Positions 43,539 to 53,419 of a DNA stretch of 64,000 bases are shown piece after piece. Within the stretch, counting starts at the first letter, position 1; each line of letters starts with the position of its first letter. Source of the stretch: an uncultured Flavobacterium sp. (lineage in GTDB: Bacteria > Bacteroidota > Bacteroidia > Flavobacteriales > Flavobacteriaceae); the NCBI GenBank assembly GCA_937773775.1, contig CALJVL010000006.1:1-64000 (forward strand), written 5' to 3'. The position numbers and the translations under genes are program-made. Under the pieces are notes generated by a model. It searched no databases. It was not told the DNA's origin and saw nothing but the letters and a program-made list of their open reading frames with translations.

Positions 43539-45317
43539 ATGAAAAAACTCTTTCTACATAGCATGCTGTTTTTTTCATTAGTTTGTTTTTCTCAAAACGA
43601 GCAATTGGCGGAATATTATTATGACAAAGGCGATTTTGAAAAAGCGAAAATCGGTTTTGAGGAATTACTAGTAAGCGTTCCTCAAAACATGCAGTATTTT
43701 CTGAGAACGATAGATTGTTACCAGCAATTAGAACAATACGATGTTGCCGAAAAAGCAATACAGTCACGCTTAGACAAATACAATCAAGGGAACGTTTTGG
43801 TCGAGTTGGGGTATAACTTCCAATTGCAAAAAAAAGAGGATGAGGCCATAATTTACTACGATCAGGCCATAGAAAGAATCAAAAAAAATCCGAATGAAGT
43901 TTATGGAATAGCCGCTTCATTTGAGAAAAAAGTATTGCTAGAAAGGGCATTGAGATCATATCAAACTGCAACAGATGTACAGCCTAATCTTAATTTTAAT
44001 TTCCAAAAAGGTCTGCTTTACGGGCAATTAGGAAATCCGGATATGATGATTTCTACTTTTCTTGACGAAGCTTTTGCAAATCCCCAAAACTCAATACTGA
44101 TCCAGAATCAATTGTCCCGTTTCATGTCAGAAGATAGCGATGCGAATTTTAATGAGGCGATGCGAAAAGCATTAATTATCCGAGTTCAAAAAAATCAAGA
44201 TCTTTTCTGGAACCATTACTTGAGTTGGTTCTACGTTCAACAAAAAGAGTTTTCTAAGGCCTTCATTCAGGAAAAAGCCATTTACAAGCGCAATCCGGAA
44301 TCACTTTCTAATATTGTGAACTTAGCAAACTTATCCATAGAGGAAGGCGATGAGGATATTGCCAAAGAAATTTTAGGATTTGTGATAGAGAACACTAAGG
44401 ATATAGGGCTGCTTATTCAAGCGCAGACTTATTTGATCAAAATGAAAATAGACAAGGCACAAGACAAAGATTTTGTTGCTATAAATGCGGAACTGTCCGG
44501 TTTACTTACGGAATATGAAATAAGTCCTTTTAGCTTACCTTTGCAATTAATTCAAGCACATTTTGTGGCGTTTAATTTGAAAGATCCAGAAAAAGGAAAA
44601 GCAATTATAAAAAAAACGCTCGACTTGCAACTGAACGATTATCAAGTAGCGCAGGCAAAAATGGAATTGGCGGATATTTTACTTTTCGAAGAAAAATTTA
44701 ATCAGGCATTGCTTTATTATTCTCAAATAGAGACGAATTTGAAAAATGATGAGGTCGCTCATGAAGCGAGTTTGAAAGCGGCTAAAACTAGTTATTTTAA
44801 AACTGATTTCGTTTGGGCACTGAAGCAGTTCAAGGAATTGAAATCTGCCAATACGCAATTGATTGCTAACGACGCTTTGGAGTACTTTCTTTTGATAAAT
44901 GACAATACAGTCGCCGATTCGACACAAACGGCATTGAAGGAATTCGCCAAGGGAGACTACCTATTGTACCAAAATAGAAACAAGGAAGCCATCACGCAGT
45001 TTCAATCTGTTTTAGAGAAGTATAAAGGACAGGAGATAGAGTCGGTAACATTATTGCGACTTGGGAAAATTTATGAAAAAACGGGAGATTATAATTTGGC
45101 TTTAAGCCAATATCAAGAAATAATAGAGCATCACAGTGACGGAATTTATATCGATGAAGCTTTGTTTTTTTCTGCGGAAATTTTTAATAAAAAACTGGTA
45201 GCACCTGAAAAAGCGAAACCACTATACGAAAAGATAATTTTTGATCATCAGGATAGTATTTATTTCGTAGAAGCTAGAAAGAGTTTTAGAAAATTAAGAG
45301 GAGATACAAATTTGTAA
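43539..45317 (+). CDS. Exported tetratricopeptide-repeat protein
   Basis: The 592-residue protein has a signal peptide (1-18) and then helical TPR repeats throughout. The first is LAEYYYDKGDFEKAKIGFEEL; later ones include ALLYYSQIETNLKNDEVAH and LRLGKIYEKTGDYNLALSQY. It has no catalytic motif. Such proteins are periplasmic scaffolds, in some cases for outer-membrane assembly. The flavobacterial order SerS, TPR, DUF4286, RsmA, MgtE looks conserved, which points to a housekeeping role. Spacing to the next gene is 64 bases. Confidence 0.88.
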   Translation: MKKLFLHSMLFFSLVCFSQNEQLAEYYYDKGDFEKAKIGFEELLVSVPQNMQYFLRTIDCYQQLEQYDVAEKAIQSRLDKYNQGNVLVELGYNFQLQKKEDEAIIYYDQAIERIKKNPNEVYGIAASFEKKVLLERALRSYQTATDVQPNLNFNFQKGLLYGQLGNPDMMISTFLDEAFANPQNSILIQNQLSRFMSEDSDANFNEAMRKALIIRVQKNQDLFWNHYLSWFYVQQKEFSKAFIQEKAIYKRNPESLSNIVNLANLSIEEGDEDIAKEILGFVIENTKDIGLLIQAQTYLIKMKIDKAQDKDFVAINAELSGLLTEYEISPFSLPLQLIQAHFVAFNLKDPEKGKAIIKKTLDLQLNDYQVAQAKMELADILLFEEKFNQALLYYSQIETNLKNDEVAHEASLKAAKTSYFKTDFVWALKQFKELKSANTQLIANDALEYFLLINDNTVADSTQTALKEFAKGDYLLYQNRNKEAITQFQSVLEKYKGQEIESVTLLRLGKIYEKTGDYNLALSQYQEIIEHHSDGIYIDEALFFSAEIFNKKLVAPEKAKPLYEKIIFDHQDSIYFVEARKSFRKLRGDTNL

Positions 45318-45381
45318 AATACCTTAATATATTAATCGAATAACTGGTTAAACAATTAACCGATTTAACCCAATTGAAAAA

Positions 45382-45693
45382 ATGATAATATACAACGTTA
45401 CCACAAACATACACGAAAGCGTTCACGATCAATGGATGATTTGGATGCAACACAAGCACATTCCAGAAATTTTAGCGACTGGAAAGTTTTCTTCTGCTCG
45501 GTTGGTTCGGGTTTTGATCGAGGAAGAAATGGGCGACGTAACCTACTCGGCACAGTACACGACTGACAGCAAAGAAACTCTAGAAAAATACTATCTGGAA
45601 GACGCACCCAGATTTAGAGAAGAAGGAGCAAGCTTGTTTGGAGATAAAATGCTCGCTTTCAGAACTGAGTTGGAATTGGTTTCAGACCATTAG
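45382..45693 (+). CDS. DUF4286-family protein
   Basis: The 103-residue soluble protein (MIIYNVTTNIHESVHDQWMI at the start) matches DUF4286, small ferredoxin-like alpha/beta proteins of Bacteroidota. No catalytic residues are recognisable. It is commonly found upstream of rsmA, as here (168 bases). Its function is unknown. Confidence 0.85.
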   Translation: MIIYNVTTNIHESVHDQWMIWMQHKHIPEILATGKFSSARLVRVLIEEEMGDVTYSAQYTTDSKETLEKYYLEDAPRFREEGASLFGDKMLAFRTELELVSDH

Positions 45694-45708
45694 CAGAAAG
45701 TAAACAGT

Positions 45709-45852
45709 GTAAAGTTTAATAGTTAGTACATCAAATAGGTAATTATAAGATAGAGATAGAATAAGCGAGTTGCCTCATCTAACTTAAAAAATAGTCTAGA
45801 GAGAATAAGTTTTGAGTTGGTAAACTTTAAACTTGGAACTTTAAACTTTAAA
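45709..45852. repeat. Spacer bracketed by GTTTAAAG-type words
   Basis: GTAAAGTTTAA (45709-45719) shortly after the DUF4286 stop is inverted as TAAACTTTAAAC (45821-45832) and ACTTTAAACTTTAAA (45838-45852) immediately before rsmA. The words are low-complexity and specific to this spacer. Confidence 0.55.
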
Positions 45853-45860
45853 TATAAAAA

Positions 45861-46640
45861 ATGGAAAAAGTAAAAGCGAAAAAACATCTCGGACAGCATT
45901 TTTTGAAGGACGAAAGTATCGCTAAGGACATCGCGGATACTCTGAACCTGGAAGGATATGAAGATTTATTGGAGATAGGTCCGGGAATGGGTGTTTTGAC
46001 AAAATATTTGTTAGACAAACCTGTCAATACTTATGTTATTGAAATTGATACAGAATCAGTGACGTATCTGGACGAGAATTATGCTAAGTTAAAAGATAGA
46101 ATTATATCTAAGGATTTCCTTAGGTATGATATTAATGAAACTTTCGAAGGAAAGCAATTTGCGATCATCGGGAACTTTCCTTATAATATTTCGACCCAGA
46201 TCGTTTTTAGAGCATTGGAATATCGCAACCAGATTCCCGAATTTGCGGGGATGTTTCAGAAAGAAGTGGCGCAACGTATTTGTGAAAAAAAAGGAACAAA
46301 AGCTTACGGAATATTGTCTGTTTTGGTGCAGGCATTTTATGATGCAGAATATTTGTTCACTGTTGATGAAACTGTTTTTATTCCGCCACCAAAGGTAAAA
46401 TCGGGTGTTTTACGTTTGCGCAGGAAAGCTGATTATAGTTTGCCTTGCGGCGAAAAGTTATTTTTCACAGTGGTAAAAACAGCATTTCAACAACGAAGAA
46501 AAACCATGCGTAATAGCTTAAAGACATTAAACCTGTCAGATAGTTTAAGAGAAGATCCTATCTTTGACCTTCGTCCAGAGCAGCTGGATGTAGCGCAGTT
46601 TATAGAACTTACTCAAAAAATAGAAGCCGATGGAATTTAA
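45861..46640 (+). CDS. rsmA: 16S rRNA dimethyladenosine transferase RsmA (KsgA)
   Basis: The 259-residue enzyme dimethylates two adjacent adenines near the 3' end of 16S rRNA using SAM. The start is [13 protein letters not shown]. The SAM loop is [10 protein letters not shown] (about 34-43). The catalytic motif IV is NFPYNIS (about 103), in which Phe replaces the common Leu, a minor variation. The C-terminal helical domain is complete. It overlaps mgtE by 11 bases, so the two are coupled. Confidence 0.96.
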   Translation: MEKVKAKKHLGQHFLKDESIAKDIADTLNLEGYEDLLEIGPGMGVLTKYLLDKPVNTYVIEIDTESVTYLDENYAKLKDRIISKDFLRYDINETFEGKQFAIIGNFPYNISTQIVFRALEYRNQIPEFAGMFQKEVAQRICEKKGTKAYGILSVLVQAFYDAEYLFTVDETVFIPPPKVKSGVLRLRRKADYSLPCGEKLFFTVVKTAFQQRRKTMRNSLKTLNLSDSLREDPIFDLRPEQLDVAQFIELTQKIEADGI

Positions 46641-47982
46641 AATCAGCAAAGACCTAATACTCGAGTTAGAGCAACATATTGTTAATAAGAAAGACCAGGA
46701 ATTATCTCGCCTTCTTAGCGATTTGCACCATGCTGATATCGCCGAGATTTTGGACGAGCTTGATTTTGATGAGGCAACCTATATTTTTAAAGTATTAGAT
46801 TCTGAAAAAACTTCGGAAATCCTTCTGGAATTGGAGGATGATTTACGGGAGAATATCTTAAAAAGACTTTCTGCCAAAGAGATTGCCGAAGAACTGGATG
46901 AGTTAAACACGGATGATGCCGCTGATATCATTGCGGAGCTTTCGCAGTCCAAAAAAGAAGAGGTAATCTCTGAGTTGGACGACTTAGAACATGCAAAGGA
47001 TATTATTGATCTTTTGCGTTATGACGAGGATACTGCCGGTGGTTTGATGGGAAAGGAACTCGTAAAAGTTAATGAAAATTGGAGTGTGCTTACTTGTGTA
47101 AAGGAAATGCGTGCCCAGGCGGAAAATGTATCTCGTGTACATTCCATTTACGTTGTTGATGATGAAAACAGGTTAAAAGGGAGGTTATCACTTAAAGACT
47201 TGCTGACTACGTCGACCAAAACACCGATTGCCGAAATTTATATTAAAAAAGTAAACTCAGTTAATGTTGATGCGGAAGATGTTGAGGTTGCTAGGATTAT
47301 GCAAAAATATGACCTTGAGGCTATTCCCGTTGTTGATGCTATGGGACGATTAGTAGGTCGTATCACCATTGATGATATTATAGATGTGATCAGGGATGAA
47401 GCGGACAAAGATTACCAGTTGGCTGCGGGTATCTCAAATGATGTAGAAGCAGATGATAGTATTTTAGAATTATCCAAAGCACGCTTACCATGGTTAGTTT
47501 TAGCACTTTTGGGCGGTTTTATTACCGTTCGCGTATTGGGTTTATTTGAAGGGGCCATGGCTGAACACGGAAATTTATTCTTTTTCACTCCTTTAATCGC
47601 TGCTATGGCGGGAAATGTAGGAGTGCAGTCATCGGCAATAATAGTTCAGGGTATAGCTAATAATACATTGAGCGGCTCCTTGTTTAACCGCCTCGTAAAA
47701 GAGGTGTCTTTGAGTTTGTTAAACGGTGGTATTCTGGCAATCATTCTGTTTTTGGGAAGTTATTTCCTTTTGGATGAACCACCGATAATTGGGGTTGTTA
47801 TCACTAGTGCATTAGTTTCAGTAATTATTATCGCTTCTCTTATAGGTACATTTATACCATTATTACTTGATAAATTTGGCATTGATCCCGCATTGGCGAC
47901 CGGCCCGTTTATAACTACAAGCAATGATATTTGCGGAATTTTAATTTATTTTTCTATAGCAAAAATGATTCTAGGATTTTAA
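46630..47982 (+). CDS. mgtE: Magnesium transporter MgtE
   Basis: The 450-residue inner-membrane Mg2+ channel has an N domain of acidic helical repeats (about 10-130), two CBS domains (about 135-255), a plug helix and five membrane helices, with the pore segment [20 protein letters not shown] and a C-terminal [18 protein letters not shown]. It starts inside rsmA (ATGGAATTTAA contains the rsmA stop). Intracellular Mg2+ closes the channel through the N and CBS domains, which are both complete. Confidence 0.95.
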   Translation: MEFKISKDLILELEQHIVNKKDQELSRLLSDLHHADIAEILDELDFDEATYIFKVLDSEKTSEILLELEDDLRENILKRLSAKEIAEELDELNTDDAADIIAELSQSKKEEVISELDDLEHAKDIIDLLRYDEDTAGGLMGKELVKVNENWSVLTCVKEMRAQAENVSRVHSIYVVDDENRLKGRLSLKDLLTTSTKTPIAEIYIKKVNSVNVDAEDVEVARIMQKYDLEAIPVVDAMGRLVGRITIDDIIDVIRDEADKDYQLAAGISNDVEADDSILELSKARLPWLVLALLGGFITVRVLGLFEGAMAEHGNLFFFTPLIAAMAGNVGVQSSAIIVQGIANNTLSGSLFNRLVKEVSLSLLNGGILAIILFLGSYFLLDEPPIIGVVITSALVSVIIIASLIGTFIPLLLDKFGIDPALATGPFITTSNDICGILIYFSIAKMILGF

Positions 47983-48080
47983 GAGTAACCAAACAACCAA
48001 CAAACTATAACCACTTAACACTTTCCGTAGCGTTTACTTCGTATTTGTAACCGGTCAAGGAAAGGAAAACCACAAGCATA

Positions 48081-48857
48081 ATGAAAATACATATAATCGG
48101 AGGAGGAAACTTAGGCGTTGCAATCGCAAAAGGGATATTAAAATTTTCGCAAGGAAATCAAATCACTATAACTAGGAGAAATACGGCAAGTATTCTTTAT
48201 TTGGAGGAATTGGGTGTAACTGTTTCTTCTGATAATACAGACGGAATTCAGGAGGCAGATATAGTTATCCTTACCATAAAACCCTATCAGGTAGATATTG
48301 TTCTGGCAGAAATCCTTCCAGTAATTAATAACAAAGTTTTGGCGTCAGCTGTGAGTGGATTGTCAATAGAGAATTTACAAAGCAAGATAGGGGCTTCAAA
48401 TAGTGCCATCCGAATCATGCCTAATATCGCATCACAATTTGGCGCATCTGCAACCTGCATCGCTTTCCATGAAAAGGACAAAGAGAAAGCTCAGCATGTA
48501 GTTGCACTTTTCGAAGATTTGGGAACAGCGCCGATTATAGACGAGAAATTGATGGATGCAGCTACTGTTCTTGCTGCCTCAGGAACCGCTTTTGCTTTGC
48601 GTTATATCCGCGCCTCTATGCAGGCAGGAATCGAAATAGGATTTGACTGGAAAACAGCATTGGCGATTTCTGCACAAACTGTAAAAGGAGCTGCCGAAAT
48701 GATCATGGAAGAACAGGTACATCCAGAACAATTGATTGATCGTGTTACCACTCCACAAGGTTGTACGATTGCGGGATTGAACGAAATGGAAATGCACGGA
48801 TTCAGTTCGTCTTTGATACGCGGAATTAAAACTTCATTAAAACAAATTAAGGGGTAA
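48081..48857 (+). CDS. proC: Pyrroline-5-carboxylate reductase
   Basis: The 258-residue enzyme performs the last step of proline synthesis. It has the NAD(P) loop GGGNLGVAIAKG (residues 6-17) and the C-terminal dimerisation helices with ASGTAFALRYIRA and VTTPQGCTIAGLNEME, matching the family's TSPGGTT region. It is slightly shorter than typical (about 270) but complete. A strong terminator follows. No other proline gene is adjacent. Confidence 0.92.
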   Translation: MKIHIIGGGNLGVAIAKGILKFSQGNQITITRRNTASILYLEELGVTVSSDNTDGIQEADIVILTIKPYQVDIVLAEILPVINNKVLASAVSGLSIENLQSKIGASNSAIRIMPNIASQFGASATCIAFHEKDKEKAQHVVALFEDLGTAPIIDEKLMDAATVLAASGTAFALRYIRASMQAGIEIGFDWKTALAISAQTVKGAAEMIMEEQVHPEQLIDRVTTPQGCTIAGLNEMEMHGFSSSLIRGIKTSLKQIKG

Positions 48858-48884
48858 GCTAAATCTTGACTTGCCTTCATTAAC

Positions 48885-48924
48885 AAAGGGTCTTATCAGC
48901 ATCAGGTTGATAAGACCCTTTTTT
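48885..48924 (+). terminator. Terminator after proC
   Basis: AAAGGGTCTTATCA, nine-base loop, TGATAAGACCCTTT and a T run: a perfect 14-base stem. Confidence 0.92.
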
Positions 48925-49080
48925 ATTGGCGGAGAGCTCTCTGTTATATTTAGGAGATTCATTTCGACCGCGCAAACAGCTGCAATCGCCCGATGAGTTG
49001 GGATATTGCTTTCATTATTAAGACGAGTCTTGTTTCCAAATCAAATTTGTAACTTTGAGCAATATTAAATTAAGAAAAAA

Positions 49081-50061
49081 ATGTTAAAACCAGAAAGTAT
49101 TAAAATACTTCATATCGATAGTAATAACCCTATTTTATGGGGAGGATTGCAAACATTAGGTTTTACGAACCACGAAGATTTCACTTCTTCCAAGGAAGAG
49201 ATTGAAGCGAAAATCGAGGACTATCAGGGAATCGTAATCCGTAGCCGCTTCAAAATCGACAAGGCATTCTTGGACAAAGCCACTAACTTGCAATTTATAG
49301 CACGAGTAGGAGCCGGTCTGGAAAGTATCGACTGTGAGTATGCTGTTTCAAAAAACGTCGAATTGATAGCCGCACCCGAAGGGAACAGAAATGCGGTTGC
49401 TGAGCATACGCTGGGGATGATCTTGTCGCTTTTTAATAAACTGAATATTGCTGATAGAGAAATTCGCTCCGGACATTGGAATCGCGAAAGCAATCGTGGT
49501 CATGAGCTTGAAGGTAAAACGGTTGGGATTATAGGGTATGGAAATATGGGGAAAGCTTTTGCCAAGAAACTGCGCGGTTTTGACGTGGAGGTCTTGTGTT
49601 ATGATATTCTGGAAAATGTGGGGGATGCCAATGCAAAGCAGGTTTCACTAAAAGAACTGCAACTAAAAGCGGATGTGTTGAGTTTGCACATTCCGTGGAC
49701 ACCGCAAACCAATAAAATGGTAGATGCGGTATTTATAGACGCTTTTGATAAGCCTTTTTGGATTTTAAACACATCTAGAGGTAAAAATATAGTAACGACC
49801 GATTTAGTGGCTGCTATGCAGTCTGGAAAAATTCTTGGTGCTGGCCTAGACGTATTGGAATATGAGAAATTATCCTTTGAAACTCTCTTTCAAGAAGATA
49901 AAACCCCAGAAGCATTCCAGTATTTACTGGAAGCTAAAAATACAATCCTTAGCCCACATGTTGCTGGCTGGACTTTCGAGAGTCATCAGCGACTGGCGCA
50001 AGTCATAGTTGACAAGATAAAATTAAAATATTTTGGACAAGCCCCTAAGGCAGAGATATAA
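49081..50061 (+). CDS. D-isomer-specific 2-hydroxyacid dehydrogenase
   Basis: The 326-residue NAD-dependent enzyme belongs to the phosphoglycerate dehydrogenase-like branch. It has the substrate-binding VGAGLESID (about 77), the NAD loop GIIGYGNMGKAFAKKL (about 150-165), the catalytic Arg in LNTSRGKNI, and the His in SPHVAGWTFES. It lacks the C-terminal ACT domain of full-length SerA. The substrate may be 3-phosphoglycerate or another 2-hydroxyacid. It is monocistronic, with a possible GTTTCT/AGAAAC hairpin about 30 bases after its stop. Confidence 0.88.
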   Translation: MLKPESIKILHIDSNNPILWGGLQTLGFTNHEDFTSSKEEIEAKIEDYQGIVIRSRFKIDKAFLDKATNLQFIARVGAGLESIDCEYAVSKNVELIAAPEGNRNAVAEHTLGMILSLFNKLNIADREIRSGHWNRESNRGHELEGKTVGIIGYGNMGKAFAKKLRGFDVEVLCYDILENVGDANAKQVSLKELQLKADVLSLHIPWTPQTNKMVDAVFIDAFDKPFWILNTSRGKNIVTTDLVAAMQSGKILGAGLDVLEYEKLSFETLFQEDKTPEAFQYLLEAKNTILSPHVAGWTFESHQRLAQVIVDKIKLKYFGQAPKAEI

Positions 50062-50330
50062 TAAAGAGTTGCCAGTATGGGTGCTGTTTCTCTCAGTGAA
50101 AGAAACCCAAACATTGCCTGACCGGCGCAAAACAAACTACTTGAAATATTAGGGTTGACTAGATACAGAAACTACAAGATTAAGCCTCTTTCGAAAAATA
50201 GTTGATGTGGTTAAGCTAAATTTTAGATTGCGAAGGAAATGAAAATGAACTTTTAGGAGGGGTAGATTCGGCTTTCGAATTAATTTTCGTAGATTTAATT
50301 ATTGAAAACAGTTCAAATTATAAATACTCT

Positions 50331-50612
50331 ATGGAAAACACCAAATACGAACACTGGAATAACCCGCAACCGGCTCGAGAAGACAATAAGAAATTGGCAG
50401 CAGGTTTGCTTGCCATACTTTTGGCACCTTTTGGGATTCATAAATTCCTTTTAGGGTATACTAAAGAGGGTATAATATGGTTAGTGATTAGTCTTTGCAC
50501 TTGTGGTATAGTTACAGGAGTCCTTGGCTTGATTGAAGGAATAATTTATTTGACAAAGTCAGATCAGGAGTTTTATCAAACCTATCAGGCTAACAAAAAA
50601 GCGTGGTTTTAA
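50331..50612 (+). CDS. TM2-domain membrane protein
   Basis: The 93-residue protein contains a TM2 domain: KKLAAGLLAILLAPFGIHKF, a short turn, then IIWLVISLCTCGIVTGVLGLIEGIIYL, giving two helices with the characteristic LGxHxFYLG-like turn (here FGIHKFLLGY). Its function is unknown. It is preceded by about 270 bases of spacer without recognisable content and followed by a strong terminator shared with the convergent acyltransferase gene. Confidence 0.9.
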   Translation: MENTKYEHWNNPQPAREDNKKLAAGLLAILLAPFGIHKFLLGYTKEGIIWLVISLCTCGIVTGVLGLIEGIIYLTKSDQEFYQTYQANKKAWF

Positions 50613-50651
50613 ACATAAAAAAGTCTCGACCATGTCGAGACTTTTTTATGT
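50613..50651. terminator. Bidirectional terminator between the TM2 and acyltransferase genes
   Basis: ACATAAAAAAGTCTCGAC, loop CAT, GTCGAGACTTTTTTATGT: a perfect 18-base stem with A and T tracts on either side. Confidence 0.93.
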
Positions 50652-50677
50652 TGTATTTTCTGAATCAGCTATTTTAT

Positions 50678-52480
50678 CTAACCTTCTTTTTCTGTTAATT
50701 TGCGCTCTAGTTCTGCTTGAAACTCCTCCATAACTGGTTTCATGGTACTTTCAGGAATATCTGCAATCCTAATGTACATCAAGCCATCCACCGCATTATT
50801 GAACAAGGGGTCCACATTAAAAGCAACCACCCTTGCATTTTGCTTGATGTATTTTTTTATTAATACCGGCAAACGCAAAACGCCTGGTTCGAGTTCGTCT
50901 ATAATTTTATCAAATTTATTTAAGTCGGCCTCAGTTTCGTTAAAGATAAAATCTTTGTCGGCATCCTTTAGCTTGACTTTGTATGCTTTCTTGGGGTGAA
51001 CGTACTGTGCTATATACGGATCATAATAATTTGATTTCATGAATTCAATCATCAAAGATTTCGAAAAATTAGAGAATTGATTGCTAATACTTACCCCACC
51101 AAGAAGAAATTTGTGTTCTGGGAAACGTAAAGTCGTATGAATAATCCCTTTCCAAAGTAAGAAAAGTGGCATCGGTTTTTGCTGGTACTCCTTGATGATA
51201 AATGCTCTACCCATTTCAATGGACTTGTCCATCATGTCGTCTAATTCAGGTTCAAAACGAAAAAGTTCATTCAAGTAGAAACCTTCAATTCCATATTTAG
51301 GAAAAATTTCAGAACCTAATCCCATTCGATAAGCTCCAGCGATTTGCTTTGCATTCTCATCCCATAAAAAAAGATGGTGGTAGTATTGATCATATTTGTC
51401 GAGATCAATAGACTGATTAGTTCCTTCTCCCACTTCCCTAAATGTAATTTCACGCAAGCGACCTATTTCATGCAGAATGTTTGGAATCGCATCAGCTTCG
51501 GCAAAAAACACCTCATAGTTTTTGCTTTGCAAAAGTCTGCAATCCGTATTTCTTAAGTTATCAACTTCCGCAATCATTTTTTCGCCATTAGCCGGATTTG
51601 CTATTTCTTTTGGACTTCTGGGGATTTTTAAAGTTGGAGGCGTCAGTAACTTACTTTCTTTGTTGTATGGATTAGCTAGGATATAGGTCTTCTTTCTAAG
51701 GAATTCCGAATAGGCTTCGATAGTTTTATATTCATTTTGTTCGGCTACAGAAATGGGTCTGCCGATACGTACTTTTATCACACGACGTTTTTGACTAAAA
51801 ACTTCCGAAGGTAATTTTGCTGTACGGAAGGTGCCGCTAATTTTAGAAAGAAAATAAAACAGCCAACTGTTTTTAGCATGAAAATAAATGGGGATAACAG
51901 GGACCTGTGCTTTTCTAATTACTTTAATAGCGCCTTCTTCCCAAGGTTTGTCTACCATGAGTTTTCCATCTCGATAGCTGGAAACTTCTCCTGCTGGAAA
52001 CATCCCAAGAGGTTTTCCATCACTTAAGTGGCGTAAGGTTTCCTTGATGCCTATAACGCTTGATTTAGCTTCCTTAAGATGTTCAAAAGGATTTACAGGC
52101 ATAATGTATTTCTGGAGAGGTTTAATTCTATGCAACAGGAAATTAGCGATTATTTTAAAGTTGGGCTCTTTTTCTAACATTAACTTCAACAATAAAACAC
52201 CGTCTATTCCTCCCAGCGGATGGTTAGAGATGGTGATGTAAGCGCCATCTTTAGGTAGGCGTTTGAAATCTTCCTGCGGAATTTCAAATTTGATATCAAG
52301 ATCGTCTAATATTGCATTTAGGAACTCAATGTCTTCTAGATGTTTATTGCTATCGTAAAATTTATTAAGCTTAGATATTTTTAAAATTTTCATTAAAAGC
52401 CAACCGGAGAAAGTTCCGAAAACCCCATATTTTTGCGCATTTATTGCTTTTGCAACTTCTTTGGCGGTAACTAAACCCAT
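50678..52480 (-). CDS. OlsF-like bifunctional acyltransferase (aminolipid synthesis)
   Basis: The 600-residue protein joins two acyltransferases. The N-terminal half is a PlsC-type enzyme with the HX4D motif in ITISNHPLGGIDG (about 85) and FPAGEVS (about 163). The C-terminal half is a GNAT-like OlsB/hemolysin-type N-acyltransferase (LREITFREVGEGTN, then YRMGLG). This architecture is that of OlsF, which makes ornithine lipid in two steps and is reported in flavobacteria; glycine-lipid synthesis is an alternative. I chose the ATG at 52480, preceded by AAGGAA; an in-frame ATG 48 bases upstream gives an unlike extension. It is convergent with the TM2 gene. Confidence 0.82.
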   Translation of the reverse strand: MGLVTAKEVAKAINAQKYGVFGTFSGWLLMKILKISKLNKFYDSNKHLEDIEFLNAILDDLDIKFEIPQEDFKRLPKDGAYITISNHPLGGIDGVLLLKLMLEKEPNFKIIANFLLHRIKPLQKYIMPVNPFEHLKEAKSSVIGIKETLRHLSDGKPLGMFPAGEVSSYRDGKLMVDKPWEEGAIKVIRKAQVPVIPIYFHAKNSWLFYFLSKISGTFRTAKLPSEVFSQKRRVIKVRIGRPISVAEQNEYKTIEAYSEFLRKKTYILANPYNKESKLLTPPTLKIPRSPKEIANPANGEKMIAEVDNLRNTDCRLLQSKNYEVFFAEADAIPNILHEIGRLREITFREVGEGTNQSIDLDKYDQYYHHLFLWDENAKQIAGAYRMGLGSEIFPKYGIEGFYLNELFRFEPELDDMMDKSIEMGRAFIIKEYQQKPMPLFLLWKGIIHTTLRFPEHKFLLGGVSISNQFSNFSKSLMIEFMKSNYYDPYIAQYVHPKKAYKVKLKDADKDFIFNETEADLNKFDKIIDELEPGVLRLPVLIKKYIKQNARVVAFNVDPLFNNAVDGLMYIRIADIPESTMKPVMEEFQAELERKLTEKEG

Positions 52481-52588
52481 TTCCTTATTGTTTATTGAAC
52501 GAAAATCAAAGATAGAAAAAAACTCCACTATCTGGCTATTGCCCTGTGGATTTTGTTGTTTTTGCGGTATATCCTTTTTAATTTTTAG

Positions 52589-52596
52589 TACTTTTG
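52589..52596 (+). promoter_or_regulatory. -7 element for exonuclease III
   Basis: TACTTTTG (TAnnTTTG), 20 bases before the ATG at 52617. TTG at 52562-52564 is 24 bases upstream, slightly beyond the usual spacing. Confidence 0.6.
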
Positions 52597-52616
52597 GGGA
52601 TCAAAAAAGTACAACA

Positions 52617-53381
52617 ATGAGAATTATCTCTTACAATGTTAACGGAATTCGTGCAGCAATTTCAAAAGGATTCATCAATTGGTTGCAACAAGCAGACCCA
52701 GATGTAATTTGCCTCCAAGAAATCAAAGCTTCTCCAGATCAACTTCCATTATTAGATTTCGAATTGGCCGGATATCCATATCACTACTGGTTTCCTGCAA
52801 CTAAAAAGGGATACAGCGGTGTAGCCATTTTGTCGAAAAAGAAACCTAATGATATCGTCTTTGGGACAGGAATTCCCCATATGGATTTTGAAGGCCGGAA
52901 TATCCGTGTGGATTTTGATGAGATGTCGGTAATGAGCCTTTATTTACCTTCTGGCACTAATAGCGAAAGACTGGATCATAAATACATGTTTATGGATGAT
53001 TTCCAGAACTATATTACGGAATTAAAAGCAACGATTCCTAATTTGGTAATCTGCGGAGATTATAACATTTGTCACGAAGCGATTGATATACACGATCCTA
53101 TTCGGACTAAAAATGTCTCTGGGTTTTTACCTAAGGAAAGAGCCTGGCTTGATGCTTTTCTGAAAAATGGTTTCATCGATAGTTTTCGTTTTTTGAACAA
53201 GGAACCAGACAATTACAGCTGGTGGACGATGCGCGTCCCTACCGCCAGAGCTAACAACAAAGGATGGCGTATTGACTATTGCTTAGTCAGTGAGCCACTG
53301 AGAGACCGAATAAAAAGAGCACTTATTTTGCCCGAAGCGAAACATTCTGACCATTGTCCCGTTTTAGTAGAAGTAGAATAA
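52617..53381 (+). CDS. xth: Exodeoxyribonuclease III (AP endonuclease)
   Basis: The 254-residue enzyme nicks abasic sites and degrades 3' ends in base-excision repair. The start is MRIISYNVNGIRAA. Catalytic segments are LQEIKA (metal-binding Glu), GDYNICH (Asp/Asn), WRIDYCLVS and HSDHCPV (final Asp-His). The chosen ATG begins the conserved first strand and follows a -7 element by 20 bases. A much longer in-frame extension upstream overlaps the divergent acyltransferase gene and has no family similarity. Confidence 0.95.
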   Translation: MRIISYNVNGIRAAISKGFINWLQQADPDVICLQEIKASPDQLPLLDFELAGYPYHYWFPATKKGYSGVAILSKKKPNDIVFGTGIPHMDFEGRNIRVDFDEMSVMSLYLPSGTNSERLDHKYMFMDDFQNYITELKATIPNLVICGDYNICHEAIDIHDPIRTKNVSGFLPKERAWLDAFLKNGFIDSFRFLNKEPDNYSWWTMRVPTARANNKGWRIDYCLVSEPLRDRIKRALILPEAKHSDHCPVLVEVE

Positions 53382-53419
53382 AGTTAAAATAGATAATAAC
53401 CCAATCTTAAATTATAAAA

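Noticed and set aside
52461..52616. N-terminal extension of exonuclease III
   Set aside because: It overlaps the divergent acyltransferase gene, is Cys/Phe-rich and lies upstream of the -7 element.
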